Below are positions 42,762-51,421 of a stretch of 64,000 nucleotides of DNA, piece after piece. A program made the position numbers and the translations under genes. Each line of letters starts with the position of its first letter. The stretch's first letter is position 1. This DNA comes from CALMKX01 sp036274895 (GTDB lineage Bacteria > Acidobacteriota > Thermoanaerobaculia > Multivoradales > SZUA-115), in contig DASUEU010000049.1 in the NCBI GenBank assembly GCA_036274895.1, positions 124,001 to 188,000 of the forward strand. The letters run 5' to 3'. The notes below the pieces were generated by a model. The model did no database searches. It was given only the letters and a program-made list of their open reading frames with translations, and was not told where the DNA came from.

Positions 42762-43451
42762 ATGAGCGAGAGCGAGGAGCTGCGGGCCGCGGAACGGTCC
42801 GTCGCCGTCACCACCCACGGGCGCTATCTGGTGCGGCGGCCGGAAGGCCCGGGGCCTTTCCCCCTGCTGGTGGGCTTCCACGGCTACGCCGAGCGCGCGG
42901 AGGACATGCTGGCGCGGCTGGCGTCCCTCCCGGGCAGCGAGGGCCGGGTGCTGGTCGCCGTCCAGGGCCTTCACGCCTTCTATCGAGTGAAGACCGGTGA
43001 GGTCGTGGCGAGCTGGATGACCAAGCAGAACCGCGAGCTGGCGATCGCCGACAACGTGGCCTACGTGGCCCGGGTGGTGGCCGAGGTGCGCGCCGAGGTG
43101 CCAGCCACTTCGGGGCTGGTCTTCGCCGGTTTCTCGCAGGGGGTGGCCATGGCCTTTCGGGCGGCGGCCTTCGCCGGCTGCGGCGCCACGGGAGTGATCG
43201 CGCTGGCCGCCGACGTGCCGCCGGATGTGGCCGAGCGTGGCCTCGGAGCCTTGCCCCCCGTGCTCCTCGCCCGCGGCGAGTCCGACCCCGGCTACCCGCC
43301 GCACCAGCTGGAGAAGGACCTCGCCACCCTGCGGGACGGCGGCGTGACCGTCGAGGGCGTCGAGTTCGCCGGCGGCCACGAGTGGAACCCGGCCTTCTCG
43401 GCGCGGGCGGGGGAGTGGCTGCAGGGGCCGACGAGGTTCGGAAGACCCTGA
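42762..43451 (+). CDS. Alpha/beta hydrolase of the phospholipase/carboxylesterase family
   Basis: 229 residues, ATG at 42762 with GAGGAGG upstream, 11 bases after trpA, so probably co-transcribed. Lid/oxyanion strand LLVGFHGYAERAEDML, nucleophile Ser in FAGFSQGVAMAF, Asp in ARGESDPGYP, His in EFAGGHEWN. This is the YpfH/Abhydrolase_2 type esterase. A REP unit (EVPATSG) is translated directly before the LVFAGFSQG strand. Physiological substrate unknown. Confidence 0.85.
   Translation: MSESEELRAAERSVAVTTHGRYLVRRPEGPGPFPLLVGFHGYAERAEDMLARLASLPGSEGRVLVAVQGLHAFYRVKTGEVVASWMTKQNRELAIADNVAYVARVVAEVRAEVPATSGLVFAGFSQGVAMAFRAAAFAGCGATGVIALAADVPPDVAERGLGALPPVLLARGESDPGYPPHQLEKDLATLRDGGVTVEGVEFAGGHEWNPAFSARAGEWLQGPTRFGRP
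43093..43115 (+). repeat. REP unit inside the esterase gene
   Basis: CCGAGGTGCCAGCCACTTCG plus GGG, an exact repeat, read in frame as EVPATSG just before the nucleophile strand. Confidence 0.85.
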
Positions 43452-43531
43452 GGCACCACCTCCGCCGGGGGCGCGCTTGGCCTATGCTGCCGGTCGCTGT
43501 TCCCGTATCAGTCGAGGGGAGGAGAGCCTGG

Positions 43532-44110
43532 ATGACCAAGAGCCGCCTGGAGGCGTTCAGCGACGGGGTGATCGCCATCCTGATCACCATCATGGTGCTC
43601 GAGCTCAAAGTGCCTCACGGCGCCGAGCTCGCGACGCTCAAGCCGCTGACGCCCGTGTTCCTCAGCTACGTCCTGAGCTTCGTCTACCTGGGGATCTACT
43701 GGAACAACCACCACCACATGCTGCACGCCGCCCGTCACGTCAACGGCCCCATCCTCTGGGCCAACCTCCACCTGCTGTTCTGGCTGTCGCTGATTCCCTT
43801 CACCACCGGCTGGATGGGGGAGAACCACTTCGCCCTCTGGCCGGTGGTGCTCTACGGCGGAGTGCTGTGGATGGCGGCCGTCGCCTACTACGTCCTGGCC
43901 CGGGCCCTGGTGGCCCGCCATGGCCGGGACTCGACCCTGGCCACGGCCCTCGGCAGCGACTTCAAAGGCAAGATCTCCGTCGTGCTCTACACCGCCGCCG
44001 TGGGCCTCGCCTTCGTGAGCCCGTGGCTCGCCATGGCCGTTTACGTGCTGGTGGCCTTGATGTGGCTGGTGCCGGATCGGCGGATCGAGAGGGTGCTCCA
44101 GGCAGACTGA
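43532..44110 (+). CDS. TMEM175-family membrane protein (probable potassium channel)
   Basis: 192 residues from the ATG at 43532 (GGGAGGAG upstream). It opens with RLEAFSDGVIAILITIMVLEL, the FSDG signature of TMEM175/DUF1211, and has about six membrane segments in total. The second segment has YLGIYWNNHHHMLHAARHV, also typical. Bacterial members are K+-selective channels. Stand-alone gene with a short upstream gap of 80 bases. Confidence 0.88.
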   Translation: MTKSRLEAFSDGVIAILITIMVLELKVPHGAELATLKPLTPVFLSYVLSFVYLGIYWNNHHHMLHAARHVNGPILWANLHLLFWLSLIPFTTGWMGENHFALWPVVLYGGVLWMAAVAYYVLARALVARHGRDSTLATALGSDFKGKISVVLYTAAVGLAFVSPWLAMAVYVLVALMWLVPDRRIERVLQAD

Positions 44111-44118
44111 CCGGCCGC

Positions 44119-44175
44119 TCCCGAAATGGCTGGCACCTCGGGGGGCGGCGCTTCCCCGAAGTGGCTGGCACCTCG
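44119..44175 (-). repeat. Two REP units upstream of the first NACHT gene
   Basis: Copies at about 44119-44143 and 44153-44175, in the same orientation, immediately after the TMEM175 stop codon. Confidence 0.85.
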
Positions 44176-44251
44176 AGGGCGGCCCGCCGCCATGCCTACG
44201 TTTGCTAAAGTCGCGTCTCCACGACCACGCGAATTCGGGAAGTGAGGCGGG

Positions 44252-47104
44252 ATGAGCGAGGAGCCCAAGTCGAGCGCGCGAGCCGTGCAGCTCGAGGCCA
44301 CCATCGAGGCGATCCGCGCCAACCTCGGAGGCAAGGTCCCGGCCGCGGTGCTCGACGAGGCGCTGAGGCCCCACCTGGAAGAGAGGGCGGCCCTGCTCGG
44401 CCTGGCCGACCACCAGAGCGCGGTGGCCCAGATCGGAAGCGCAGCCGCCACTAGCGGCGGCTTCGCCGCCCAGGCTCAGACCATCAACTTCATCCTGGTC
44501 TCCCAGGGGGTGTGGGCGAGGACCGACACGCCGGCCCCGGCCATCAACCTGGTCGAGGTCACGGCGCGCTATCTCGAGGTCCTCTTCGAGCTCTTCTGCT
44601 ACCTCGACTTCCGCGGCATGGGAGTGGACGACAGCGTGCCGCTCCAGCTCGCTTTGCTCGACACCTACGTGCCCCTTTCAGCCCGGCCCTGCCTGCCCGA
44701 GGGCGAGACCTGGGATCGTTCGGCACGGCTGGCCGGCAGGGGGGAGACCGCCGAGGAGCTGGAGGCCCTGCGCCCCGGGCAGCCGCAACACCTGCTGGAG
44801 CTGCTGCGTGCCCACGATGGCCTGGTGGTGCTCGGTGACCCCGGTTCCGGCAAGAGCACCTTTCTCAAGTTCCTCGCCCTGATGCTGGCGACCGGCCGGG
44901 AGGAGGAGCTGGGCCTCGGCCCCCGGGTGCCGTTCCTGCTGCCGATCTCGGCCTTCGCCGAGGAGCTGGGGCGGGGCACCTGCCCGCTCGAGGACTGTCT
45001 GGTGCGTCACTACCAGAGCAGGGGGTTGGGCCAGGATCTGGGCGCCCTGGTCACGGCCGCCCTGGCCGAGGGCCGCGCCCTGGTGCTGCTCGACGGTCTC
45101 GACGAGGTCAAGGACCCGGACCGCCGGCTGGAGGTGGCGAACCGCGTCAAGGACTTCTACGTCCGCCACCGTGGCGCCGGCAACCGGCTGGTGCTGACCA
45201 GCCGCGTGGTGGGCTGGGCGGAGATCCGGCTCACCGGCGAGAAGCTCGGGGAGTGCACGCTGGTCGACTTCGGCGATGAGGACCTCGAGCTCTTCGCCAC
45301 CCAGTGGACCGGAGCCATCGAGCGCAAGGCCCAGGCCGGCAAGGCCCTGGCGCAGTATGCCGCCGAGCGCGAGCGCACGGAACTGCTCGAGGCGATCCAC
45401 GGCAACCCGGCGGTGCGCAAGCTGGCCGGCAACCCCCTGCTGCTGACCATCCTGGCCCTGATGAAGCGGCAGCGGGTGGTGCTGCCGGATCGACGGGCCC
45501 AGCTCTACGACCTCTACGTCAAAGTCCTGCTCAGCCACTGGAACCGCAACCGCAGCCTCTCCGGCCGGGCCGGAGTGAGCCTGGACGTGGAGGCCACCTT
45601 GAAGGTGCTGGCGCCGCTCGCCCTGTGGATGCAGCGCACGGTGCCCGGTGCCGGCCTGGTGAAGGCTGCGCTGCTCGAGCAGGAGCTGGAGGCGATCTTC
45701 GCGCAGGACCCCCGCCTGCTCTCGGCCAAGGGTCTGCCCGCTCGCGAGGCGGCCCGGAGCTTCCTGCGCGACGTGCGGGACCACACCGGCCTGCTGCTCG
45801 CCCGCGGCGCGGGGCACTTCGGCTTTCCGCACCTGACCTTCCAGGAATATCTGGCTGCGGTGGGGCTGGTGGAGGCGGGGCAGGAGGATCTGCCGGGCCT
45901 GCTCGAGGCCCTGGCTGAGCACGTAGGGGAGCCGGCGTGGCGAGAGGTGATCCTGCTGACGCTCGAGCACCTGGCCTTGAACGTGGGGCGGGATCGGGCG
46001 GCGTCCCAGCTGATCGAGGGGCTGATCGCGGGCGCACCCGGCCCGGCCGGGGAGGCCGTGCTGCTGGCCGGTCAGGCGATCCTCGAGGTGGGGCCCCTCG
46101 CGGTGACCCCCGAATGCCGGCAGCGTACGGTCGAGGCCCTGCTCGGCACCCTGACGGCGGAGACCGGGCCTCCAGCCCTGGTGCGCTGCAAAGCGGGCCG
46201 CCAGCTCGTCCGGCTGGGGGACCCGCGCGAGGGAGTGCGTACCCTCGACGGGATGGAGCTGTGCTGGGTGCCGGAGGGACCGTTCTGGATGGGCAGCCCG
46301 GCAGACGACTCCTGGGCATACGACGACGAAAAGCCCTTGCACGAGCAGGAGATCCCCTACGGCTACTGGCTCGGCCGCTGGCCGGTGACGGTGTGGCAGT
46401 GGCGGGAGTACGTCGAGGCCAGAGGCGTCGAGCCGGGGGACAAGGACAGCCTCGATGGTGACGGCAACGAGCCGGTGGTGTGGGTGAGCTGGCGCGAGGC
46501 GCGGGCGTTCTGTGGGTGGTTGGGCAAGCGTTGGCGGCAGGCTGGTTTGTTACCGGCGGGTTGGGAGGTGCGCTTGCCCTCGGAGCGGGAGTGGGAGAAG
46601 GCCGCTCGAGGAGGTCGGGCCGTGCCGGTGCTGGAGGAGCCACCGAGCCGAGCCGCGAGGGCCGGCCTTGCGCCCCCCTCCCGGTTGGCCCTGGTGGAGA
46701 ACCCTTTGCCTCACCGCCGCTTCCCGTGGGGCGATGATGCGGATCCTGAGCGGGCAAACTACGGTGAGTCCGGTGTCGGCCGGCCGAGCGCGGCCGGGGC
46801 GTTCGCGACCGGAGCGAGCCTCTACGGTTGCCAGGATCTCGCCGGCAATGTCCTGGAGTGGACCGGCAGTCTGTGGGGTGAGGTCTGGAAGCAGCCCACG
46901 TACGGTCACTATCCCTACGACCCCGACGACGGTCGCGAGTCCGCGGATGCCTCTGAGGACATCCTTCGTGTGCTGCGCGGTGGCGCGTTCCGGTTCGTTC
47001 CTCAGAGCGTCCAGTGCGCGGCTCGAGGCGCGTTCCACCCGTGGGCGCGCTACTACAACGTTGGCTTCCGGGTGTTGGCGTCCCCATTCTCCTCTGGGCT
47101 CTGA
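44252..47104 (+). CDS. NACHT NTPase with C-terminal FGE-sulfatase domain, copy 1
   Basis: 950 residues, ATG at 44252. An N-terminal helical/low-complexity part (1-90) with an AQIGSAAATSGGFAAQA linker is followed by a NACHT/STAND NTPase: Walker A VVLGDPGSGKST (about 192-203), Walker B ALVLLDGLDEVKD (about 275-287), LTSRVVGW sensor, then helical repeats (HLTFQEYLAA). From about residue 660 comes a formylglycine-generating-enzyme-like (SUMF1) domain: ELCWVPEGPFWMGSP, LPSEREWEKAARGG, FPWGDDADPERANYGE, LAGNVLEWTGS and VLRGGAFRF...GFRVLAS. In other bacteria this architecture belongs to anti-phage or conflict systems, and the FGE fold is a common DGR target. Its 3' end differs from copy 2 in a DGR-like way. 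Confidence 0.88.
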   Translation: MSEEPKSSARAVQLEATIEAIRANLGGKVPAAVLDEALRPHLEERAALLGLADHQSAVAQIGSAAATSGGFAAQAQTINFILVSQGVWARTDTPAPAINLVEVTARYLEVLFELFCYLDFRGMGVDDSVPLQLALLDTYVPLSARPCLPEGETWDRSARLAGRGETAEELEALRPGQPQHLLELLRAHDGLVVLGDPGSGKSTFLKFLALMLATGREEELGLGPRVPFLLPISAFAEELGRGTCPLEDCLVRHYQSRGLGQDLGALVTAALAEGRALVLLDGLDEVKDPDRRLEVANRVKDFYVRHRGAGNRLVLTSRVVGWAEIRLTGEKLGECTLVDFGDEDLELFATQWTGAIERKAQAGKALAQYAAERERTELLEAIHGNPAVRKLAGNPLLLTILALMKRQRVVLPDRRAQLYDLYVKVLLSHWNRNRSLSGRAGVSLDVEATLKVLAPLALWMQRTVPGAGLVKAALLEQELEAIFAQDPRLLSAKGLPAREAARSFLRDVRDHTGLLLARGAGHFGFPHLTFQEYLAAVGLVEAGQEDLPGLLEALAEHVGEPAWREVILLTLEHLALNVGRDRAASQLIEGLIAGAPGPAGEAVLLAGQAILEVGPLAVTPECRQRTVEALLGTLTAETGPPALVRCKAGRQLVRLGDPREGVRTLDGMELCWVPEGPFWMGSPADDSWAYDDEKPLHEQEIPYGYWLGRWPVTVWQWREYVEARGVEPGDKDSLDGDGNEPVVWVSWREARAFCGWLGKRWRQAGLLPAGWEVRLPSEREWEKAARGGRAVPVLEEPPSRAARAGLAPPSRLALVENPLPHRRFPWGDDADPERANYGESGVGRPSAAGAFATGASLYGCQDLAGNVLEWTGSLWGEVWKQPTYGHYPYDPDDGRESADASEDILRVLRGGAFRFVPQSVQCAARGAFHPWARYYNVGFRVLASPFSSGL
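46967..47096 (+). other. DGR-like variable region, copy 1
   Basis: Codons from CGT GTG CTG CGC GGT through the conserved CGGGTGTTGGCGTCCCCATT tail. Compared with copy 2 (50427-50556), replacements concentrate in about 20 codons, several of which are NNC in both copies (AGC/TTC, GGC/AAC, TTC/TAC, TAC/GAC, TAC/AGC, AAC/CGC). This is what adenine-directed mutagenesis of AAC template codons would leave, while the 28-base tail is identical. Confidence 0.55.
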
Positions 47105-47242
47105 TCCGCTCTGGACTCTCTTGTCTCTGGACTTTCTCCCACCCCGATCCTCCCTTTGATACGCTCGTCCCTGTCACCAAGCGCAAACGCGAAACTGCGG
47201 GAAGCCGCTCTTCAGGCCGGAGGGAACCGGCGGGAGGTGGAG

Positions 47243-47701
47243 ATGGACGCAGGGGAAGCTGCCGCGGCGGCGGCTCAGGCTCTCGGGCCGGCCTTGCCGT
47301 ATCTGCTCGCCGTCGGCAAGGAAGCGTGGGACAAGGCGAAGAAGGAGCTGGGGGAGGGCGTGTGGGACCGGGCCAAGAGTCTTTGGGATCGGCTCCGCGG
47401 TGCCGATGCCGACAGCAAGGCCCTGGAGCGCCTGGACCACGCCGCCGGGCGGGTGGTGGCGCGGCCGGAGGATGCCAACGCCAAGGGGGCTCTGGTCGCG
47501 GAGCTTCACGACCTGCTCGAAGCCCGGCCGGCCCTGCTGGCCGAGCTGGCCGTTCTGCTCGAAGGCGTGAGGCCGAACGTGAACATTGCCGTCGCGGACC
47601 GCGGAGGCGCCGTGGCGCAAGGTGGCTCTGCTGCGGCGACGGGCGGGGGCCATGCTTCGGTGGGCCATTGGCAAGGCAAACCCAAGCCAGGCGATGGCTA
47701 A
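47243..47701 (+). CDS. Small helical protein between the two NACHT genes
   Basis: 152 residues from the ATG at 47243 (GGGAGGTGG upstream); the open frame extends 29 codons further upstream but without a ribosome site. N-terminal amphipathic helices (LPYLLAVGKEAWDKAKKELG, then WDRAKSLWDRLRG) and a second helical half (ALVAELHDLLEARPALLAEL) lead to a Gly/Ala-rich tail (NVNIAVADRGGAVAQGGSA). Similar tails occur before effector and NTPase modules in STAND systems. It overlaps the next gene by 8 bases (ATGGCTAA). The gene may be an adaptor or trigger for the NACHT protein; I do not recognise a named family. Confidence 0.7.
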   Translation: MDAGEAAAAAAQALGPALPYLLAVGKEAWDKAKKELGEGVWDRAKSLWDRLRGADADSKALERLDHAAGRVVARPEDANAKGALVAELHDLLEARPALLAELAVLLEGVRPNVNIAVADRGGAVAQGGSAAATGGGHASVGHWQGKPKPGDG

Positions 47702-50564
47702 GGGCAAGAAGACGGCTGCCACGGCGAAGCGGGGCAGCGCCGTGGCGCAGCAGGGCAGCGCGGCAGCGGCAAGCCGCGGTGTGGCGATGCACAGCTCCTC
47801 GGTGGACAGGTCAGTCGTGGTCACCGGGGACGGCGCGCACGTCGAGGTCCACGGCGGCACCTCGGTGGGCACGGACCCAGGGGCTCTGCTCCAGGGCTAC
47901 CTCCGCTGGCTCTTCGAGCGCCACCAGGAGGTTCGTCTGCCGATCCCGGAGGCGGGCTCCAGTGGCTCGGCGAACGAGCCGGCCATGCCTCTCGCCGGCA
48001 TCTACACAGCGCTGAGGACGACGGCGATCGACCGGGCCGAGCCCGATACGGAGCGAGAGGCACGTCAGCGGAATCGAAACAGACAGCGAATGACCGCGCG
48101 TGGAGGGCTCTTCGAGGGGCCGGGTTCGCAGACTCCCGCCCTCGCCCTGCTGGACCGGGAGCGCAAGCTGGTGCTGCTCGGCGAGCCGGGCGGGGGCAAG
48201 AGCACCCTCGTGGCCTTCCTCGTGCTCTGCCTCGCCGGCGAGCGGTTGGGAGAGAAGGGGGCAAACCTGGCCGCGCTGCGCTCCCCGCTGCCCACCGAGC
48301 AAGGCCATGAGAGAGGCGAGAAGCCCAAGCGCCAGCCGTGGCGGCATGGCAGCCTCCTGCCCGTGCCCGTCGTGCTTCGAGACTTCGCCGCCCGCGGGGA
48401 ACTCGGCCCCGGCCGGGCCAGCGCCCAGCAGGTGTGGGACTTTCTGGCCGGTGAGCTGGCTAGCGGGGGCCATGCTCCGTGCCGGGAGGTTCTGGAGCGC
48501 GAGCTGCGGGAGAAGGGGGCGCTGGTGCTGCTGGACGGCCTCGACGAGGTGCCGCAGAAGGAGGGTCTGCGCCGGCTGGTGGGCCAGGCGGTGGCGGACT
48601 GCGCGGCCGGGTTGCCCCGCTGCCGGTTCCTCCTCACCAGCCGCACCTACGCCTGGCGCAACCAGGGCTGGGACCTGCCCGGCTTCCCTGTGGCCGAGCT
48701 GGCGCCCTTCGACCGGGTACAGATCCGCGCCTTCCTCGCCCGCTGGTACGGCCAGCTCGCCCAGCTGGGCCGGCTGAGCCTCGCTGAAGCCGAGGACCAG
48801 GCTCGTGAGCTGACCGAGGTGATCTTCGGGCGAGACCGGCTCGAGGAGCTGGCGGAGCGGCCCCTGCTGCTTTCCCTGATGGCGAGCCTCCATCATGGCC
48901 GCGGCCGACTGCCGGAGGACCGCGGCCAGCTGTACCGCGAGACGGTGGACCTGCTGCTCGAGGTGTGGGAGCAGCGGCGGCGCACCTACGACCGGGAGGG
49001 CAAGCCCATCGTGCTCCAGCCGAGCGTCACGGAGTGGCTGAAGGTGGACCGAGCCCGGGTGCGGCAGGCCCTGGAGAAGCTCGCTTTCGAGGCCCATGCC
49101 CGCCAGCCGGAGCTGTCCGGCACGGCGGACGTGCCGGAGGGAGACCTCGCCCGGGAGCTGCTGCAGGTCTCTGCGGCCCGCGCGGATGGTGCCGGGGGTG
49201 CGAACGCGGCCGAGCTGCTCAGCTACCTGTCGGAGCGGGCCGGCATCCTGGTGCGGCGGGGGGACGAGGTCTACACCTTCCCGCATCGCACCCTCCAGGA
49301 GTACCTGGCGGCGAAATACCTGACCGATACCGAAGGCTCGGACGGCCTCGCCGATCGGGCTCGGGCGGAACCCGATCGCTGGCGCGAGGTGGTGCTGCTC
49401 GCAGCGTCCGTTCTGGGCGGTGTCTCGCAGACCGTCCTCTGGGACTTGATCGAGGCCCTCTGCCATCGGGAGCCGCCGGAGGGCCCGGCAAGCCTCGCGG
49501 ACACCTGGGGCGCCCATCTGGCGGGCATGGCCGCCGCGGAGTCGCTCCGGCTGACCAACCTGCCACCTCGCCAGCAACCGAAGCTGGAGCGCCTTCGCCG
49601 CTGGCTGGTACACCTGCTGGGCAGCCCCTCGCTGCCGGCGCCGGAGCGTGCGCTGGCGGGCCGGAGCCTGGCCCGGCTGGGGGATCCCCGCGAGGAGGTG
49701 ACGACGCTCGACGCCATGGAGCTGTGCTGGGTGCCTGCCGGACCGTTCTGGATGGGCAGCCCCGAGACGGCCCCGCTGTCCCTCCCGGAAGAACACCCGT
49801 TGCACGAGCAAGCGGTTCCCTACGGCTACTGGATCGGCCGCTACCCAATCACGGAGCTCCAGTGGCAGGAGTACCAGAGGGCGATCGGTACAGAGGTGAA
49901 GGAGCGGCCTCGGCCCGGCCCCTTCGCCAACGCTCCGGCGGTGGCCATGACCTGGCACGAGGCGCGTGCCTTCTGCACCTGGCTGGGGGAGCGCTGGCGG
50001 GCGGCTGGTCTCTTGCCGCCGGGTTGGACGGTTTGCCTGCCTTCCGAGCGCGAGTGGGAGAAGGCGGCCCGGGGCGGAGTGGAGCGCCTGGACGAGCCGC
50101 AGCCGGTGGCGCGCAAGGCGCGGCAGGGGCTGGTCCAGCCTCAGGCGCTGGCCCTGGCTGCCAACCCGAAACCCGAGCGGCGCTTCCCCTGGGGGGACGA
50201 GCCGGACCCGGAGCGGGCGAACTATGGTGACTCTGGGGTGGGAGCCAGGAGCGCCGCCGGGGTGTTTGTCTCCGGAGCCAGCCCCTGCGGTTGCCAGGAT
50301 CTCTCCGGCAATGTCTGGGAGTGGACGCGGAGTCTCTGGGGAGAGGACTTGATGAACCCCTCTTTCGGCTATCCCTACGACCCGAGTGACGGCCGCGAGC
50401 TTGTCGATGCTTCGGATGAGGTCCGTCGTGTGCTGCGCGGTTGCGCGTTCTACTTCGCTCCTCAGTTCGTGCGGTGCGCGGTTCGCAACAGGTACCACCC
50501 GTGGGGCCGCGACAGCCGCGTCGGGTTTCGGGTGTTGGCGTCCCCATTCTCCTCTGACCTCTGA
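47694..50564 (+). CDS. NACHT NTPase with C-terminal FGE-sulfatase domain, copy 2
   Basis: 956 residues from the ATG at 47694 (MAKGKKTAATAKRG), which overlaps the stop of the small upstream gene; the longer frame runs antisense to no purpose and is rejected. An N-terminal low-complexity segment repeats the VAQQGSAAAASRG style of the upstream protein's tail. NACHT: Walker A LLGEPGGGKSTL (about 160-171), Walker B ALVLLDGLDEVPQ (about 275-287), LTSRTYAWR, FPHRTLQEYLAAKYL. The FGE-sulfatase domain begins at about 670: ELCWVPAGPFWMGSP, LPSEREWEKAARGG, FPWGDEPDPERANYGDSG, LSGNVWEWTRS, VLRGCAFYF...GFRVLAS. It is a diverged tandem duplicate of copy 1, including about 40 bases beyond the stop codon. 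Confidence 0.88.
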   Translation: MAKGKKTAATAKRGSAVAQQGSAAAASRGVAMHSSSVDRSVVVTGDGAHVEVHGGTSVGTDPGALLQGYLRWLFERHQEVRLPIPEAGSSGSANEPAMPLAGIYTALRTTAIDRAEPDTEREARQRNRNRQRMTARGGLFEGPGSQTPALALLDRERKLVLLGEPGGGKSTLVAFLVLCLAGERLGEKGANLAALRSPLPTEQGHERGEKPKRQPWRHGSLLPVPVVLRDFAARGELGPGRASAQQVWDFLAGELASGGHAPCREVLERELREKGALVLLDGLDEVPQKEGLRRLVGQAVADCAAGLPRCRFLLTSRTYAWRNQGWDLPGFPVAELAPFDRVQIRAFLARWYGQLAQLGRLSLAEAEDQARELTEVIFGRDRLEELAERPLLLSLMASLHHGRGRLPEDRGQLYRETVDLLLEVWEQRRRTYDREGKPIVLQPSVTEWLKVDRARVRQALEKLAFEAHARQPELSGTADVPEGDLARELLQVSAARADGAGGANAAELLSYLSERAGILVRRGDEVYTFPHRTLQEYLAAKYLTDTEGSDGLADRARAEPDRWREVVLLAASVLGGVSQTVLWDLIEALCHREPPEGPASLADTWGAHLAGMAAAESLRLTNLPPRQQPKLERLRRWLVHLLGSPSLPAPERALAGRSLARLGDPREEVTTLDAMELCWVPAGPFWMGSPETAPLSLPEEHPLHEQAVPYGYWIGRYPITELQWQEYQRAIGTEVKERPRPGPFANAPAVAMTWHEARAFCTWLGERWRAAGLLPPGWTVCLPSEREWEKAARGGVERLDEPQPVARKARQGLVQPQALALAANPKPERRFPWGDEPDPERANYGDSGVGARSAAGVFVSGASPCGCQDLSGNVWEWTRSLWGEDLMNPSFGYPYDPSDGRELVDASDEVRRVLRGCAFYFAPQFVRCAVRNRYHPWGRDSRVGFRVLASPFSSDL
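50427..50556 (+). other. DGR-like variable region, copy 2
   Basis: Counterpart of 46967-47096. The framework positions (GAF/CAF, PQ, C-A, HPW, GFRVLASPFSS) are constant and the intervening residues differ, as in the ligand-contact surface of DGR-diversified C-type-lectin/FGE proteins. Confidence 0.55.
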
Positions 50565-50616
50565 TCCGCTCTGGCCTCTGAAGTCTCTGGACTCTTGCTT
50601 TGGGGTGGGGGCAGCC

Positions 50617-50646
50617 GGAGAGGGCGCAGCTTGCTGCGCCCTCTCC
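50617..50646. terminator. Strong hairpin after NACHT copy 2
   Basis: GGAGAGGGCGCAGC pairs perfectly with GCTGCGCCCTCTCC across a TT centre. There is no clear T-tract; it lies between convergent genes and could end transcription of either. Confidence 0.55.
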
Positions 50647-50692
50647 GCCGCGGTTTACGGCTTCGCGGGCGCGGGGCTCCCCCTCACCCCGA

Positions 50693-50763
50693 CCCTCTCC
50701 CCCGTTGCCGGGGGAGAGGGGGCCGGAGGTTCGGAGGTTCCCGAAGTGGCTGGCACCTCGGGG
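50693..50763. repeat. GC hairpin plus REP unit between convergent genes
   Basis: CCCTCTCCCCCG (50693-50704) and CGGGGGAGAGGG (50709-50720) form a 12-bp stem with a TTGC loop, followed by a REP copy at about 50740-50763. Confidence 0.75.
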
Positions 50764-50779
50764 CGGGGGCACCGGGGAG

Positions 50780-51340
50780 CTATGGGAAGAGGCGGGCCAC
50801 CTCGATCTCGACGGCGTCGAAGGGGGGGATGGCGGCGCGCTGCGGGGGGGCCCAGCCGCCGAGGCGGAACCAGCCGCCTTGCCGCGCTTCGAAGGCCTCG
50901 AGGATGCGGGCGGGGATGTCCAGTAGCCAGTAGTGGGGGACGCCGGCGCGCAGGTAGAGGTCGGCCTTGAGGACGCGATCGCGTTGGATGCTCGAAGGCG
51001 AGAGCACCTCGCAGATCCAGTCCGGCACCACCGTGACCGGTCGTGCTTCGGGTAGCTCGGGTAGGCGCTCCCGTCGCCAGCCTACGAGGTCCGGGCTCAC
51101 GATGTCGTGGGGGCCGAAGTAGAGATCCGGCTCGGCGACGATCCACCAGCCTCCCGGCCCGTCTTCTCCGAAGTCGAAAGGAGCGCCGATCGAGCCTCCC
51201 AGCGCGATCTGAGCGCGACCGTGCCGCGGCCGCGGCCGCGGGTGGAGGGTCAGCTCTCCAGCCAGCACCTCGGCCTTCTGGCCTTCGGGCGCGGCCACGA
51301 TGTCTTCCCAGCCGGCGGGGCGTCGCGGGGGCTCGGCCAT
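50780..51340 (-). CDS. Uma2-family (DUF820) putative endonuclease
   Basis: 186 residues from the ATG at 51340 (MAEPPRRPAGWED). The PD-(D/E)xK-like core is visible: WWIVAEPDLYFG, SPDLVGW, ICEVLSPSSIQRDRVLKADLYLRAGVPHYWLLD. The family is abundant in many bacteria with no settled function. Upstream open frame passes through repeats and is not used. Confidence 0.85.
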   Translation of the reverse strand: MAEPPRRPAGWEDIVAAPEGQKAEVLAGELTLHPRPRPRHGRAQIALGGSIGAPFDFGEDGPGGWWIVAEPDLYFGPHDIVSPDLVGWRRERLPELPEARPVTVVPDWICEVLSPSSIQRDRVLKADLYLRAGVPHYWLLDIPARILEAFEARQGGWFRLGGWAPPQRAAIPPFDAVEIEVARLFP

Positions 51341-51378
51341 GCGCGGAAGGATACGCCAAGCCCTTGAGCGAAGCGCAG

Positions 51379-51404
51379 CCCGAAATGGCTGGCACCTCGG
51401 GGGG
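51379..51404 (-). repeat. REP unit upstream of the Uma2 gene
   Basis: A consensus copy followed by GGGGGG, 39 bases upstream of the Uma2 start. Confidence 0.85.
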
Positions 51405-51421
51405 CCCTCACCCCTGCCCCT

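Noticed and set aside
44252..50564. A DGR reverse transcriptase or template repeat near the NACHT genes
   Set aside because: No frame in this region, or elsewhere in the window, shows reverse transcriptase motifs such as YxDD; any DGR would have to lie outside the window.
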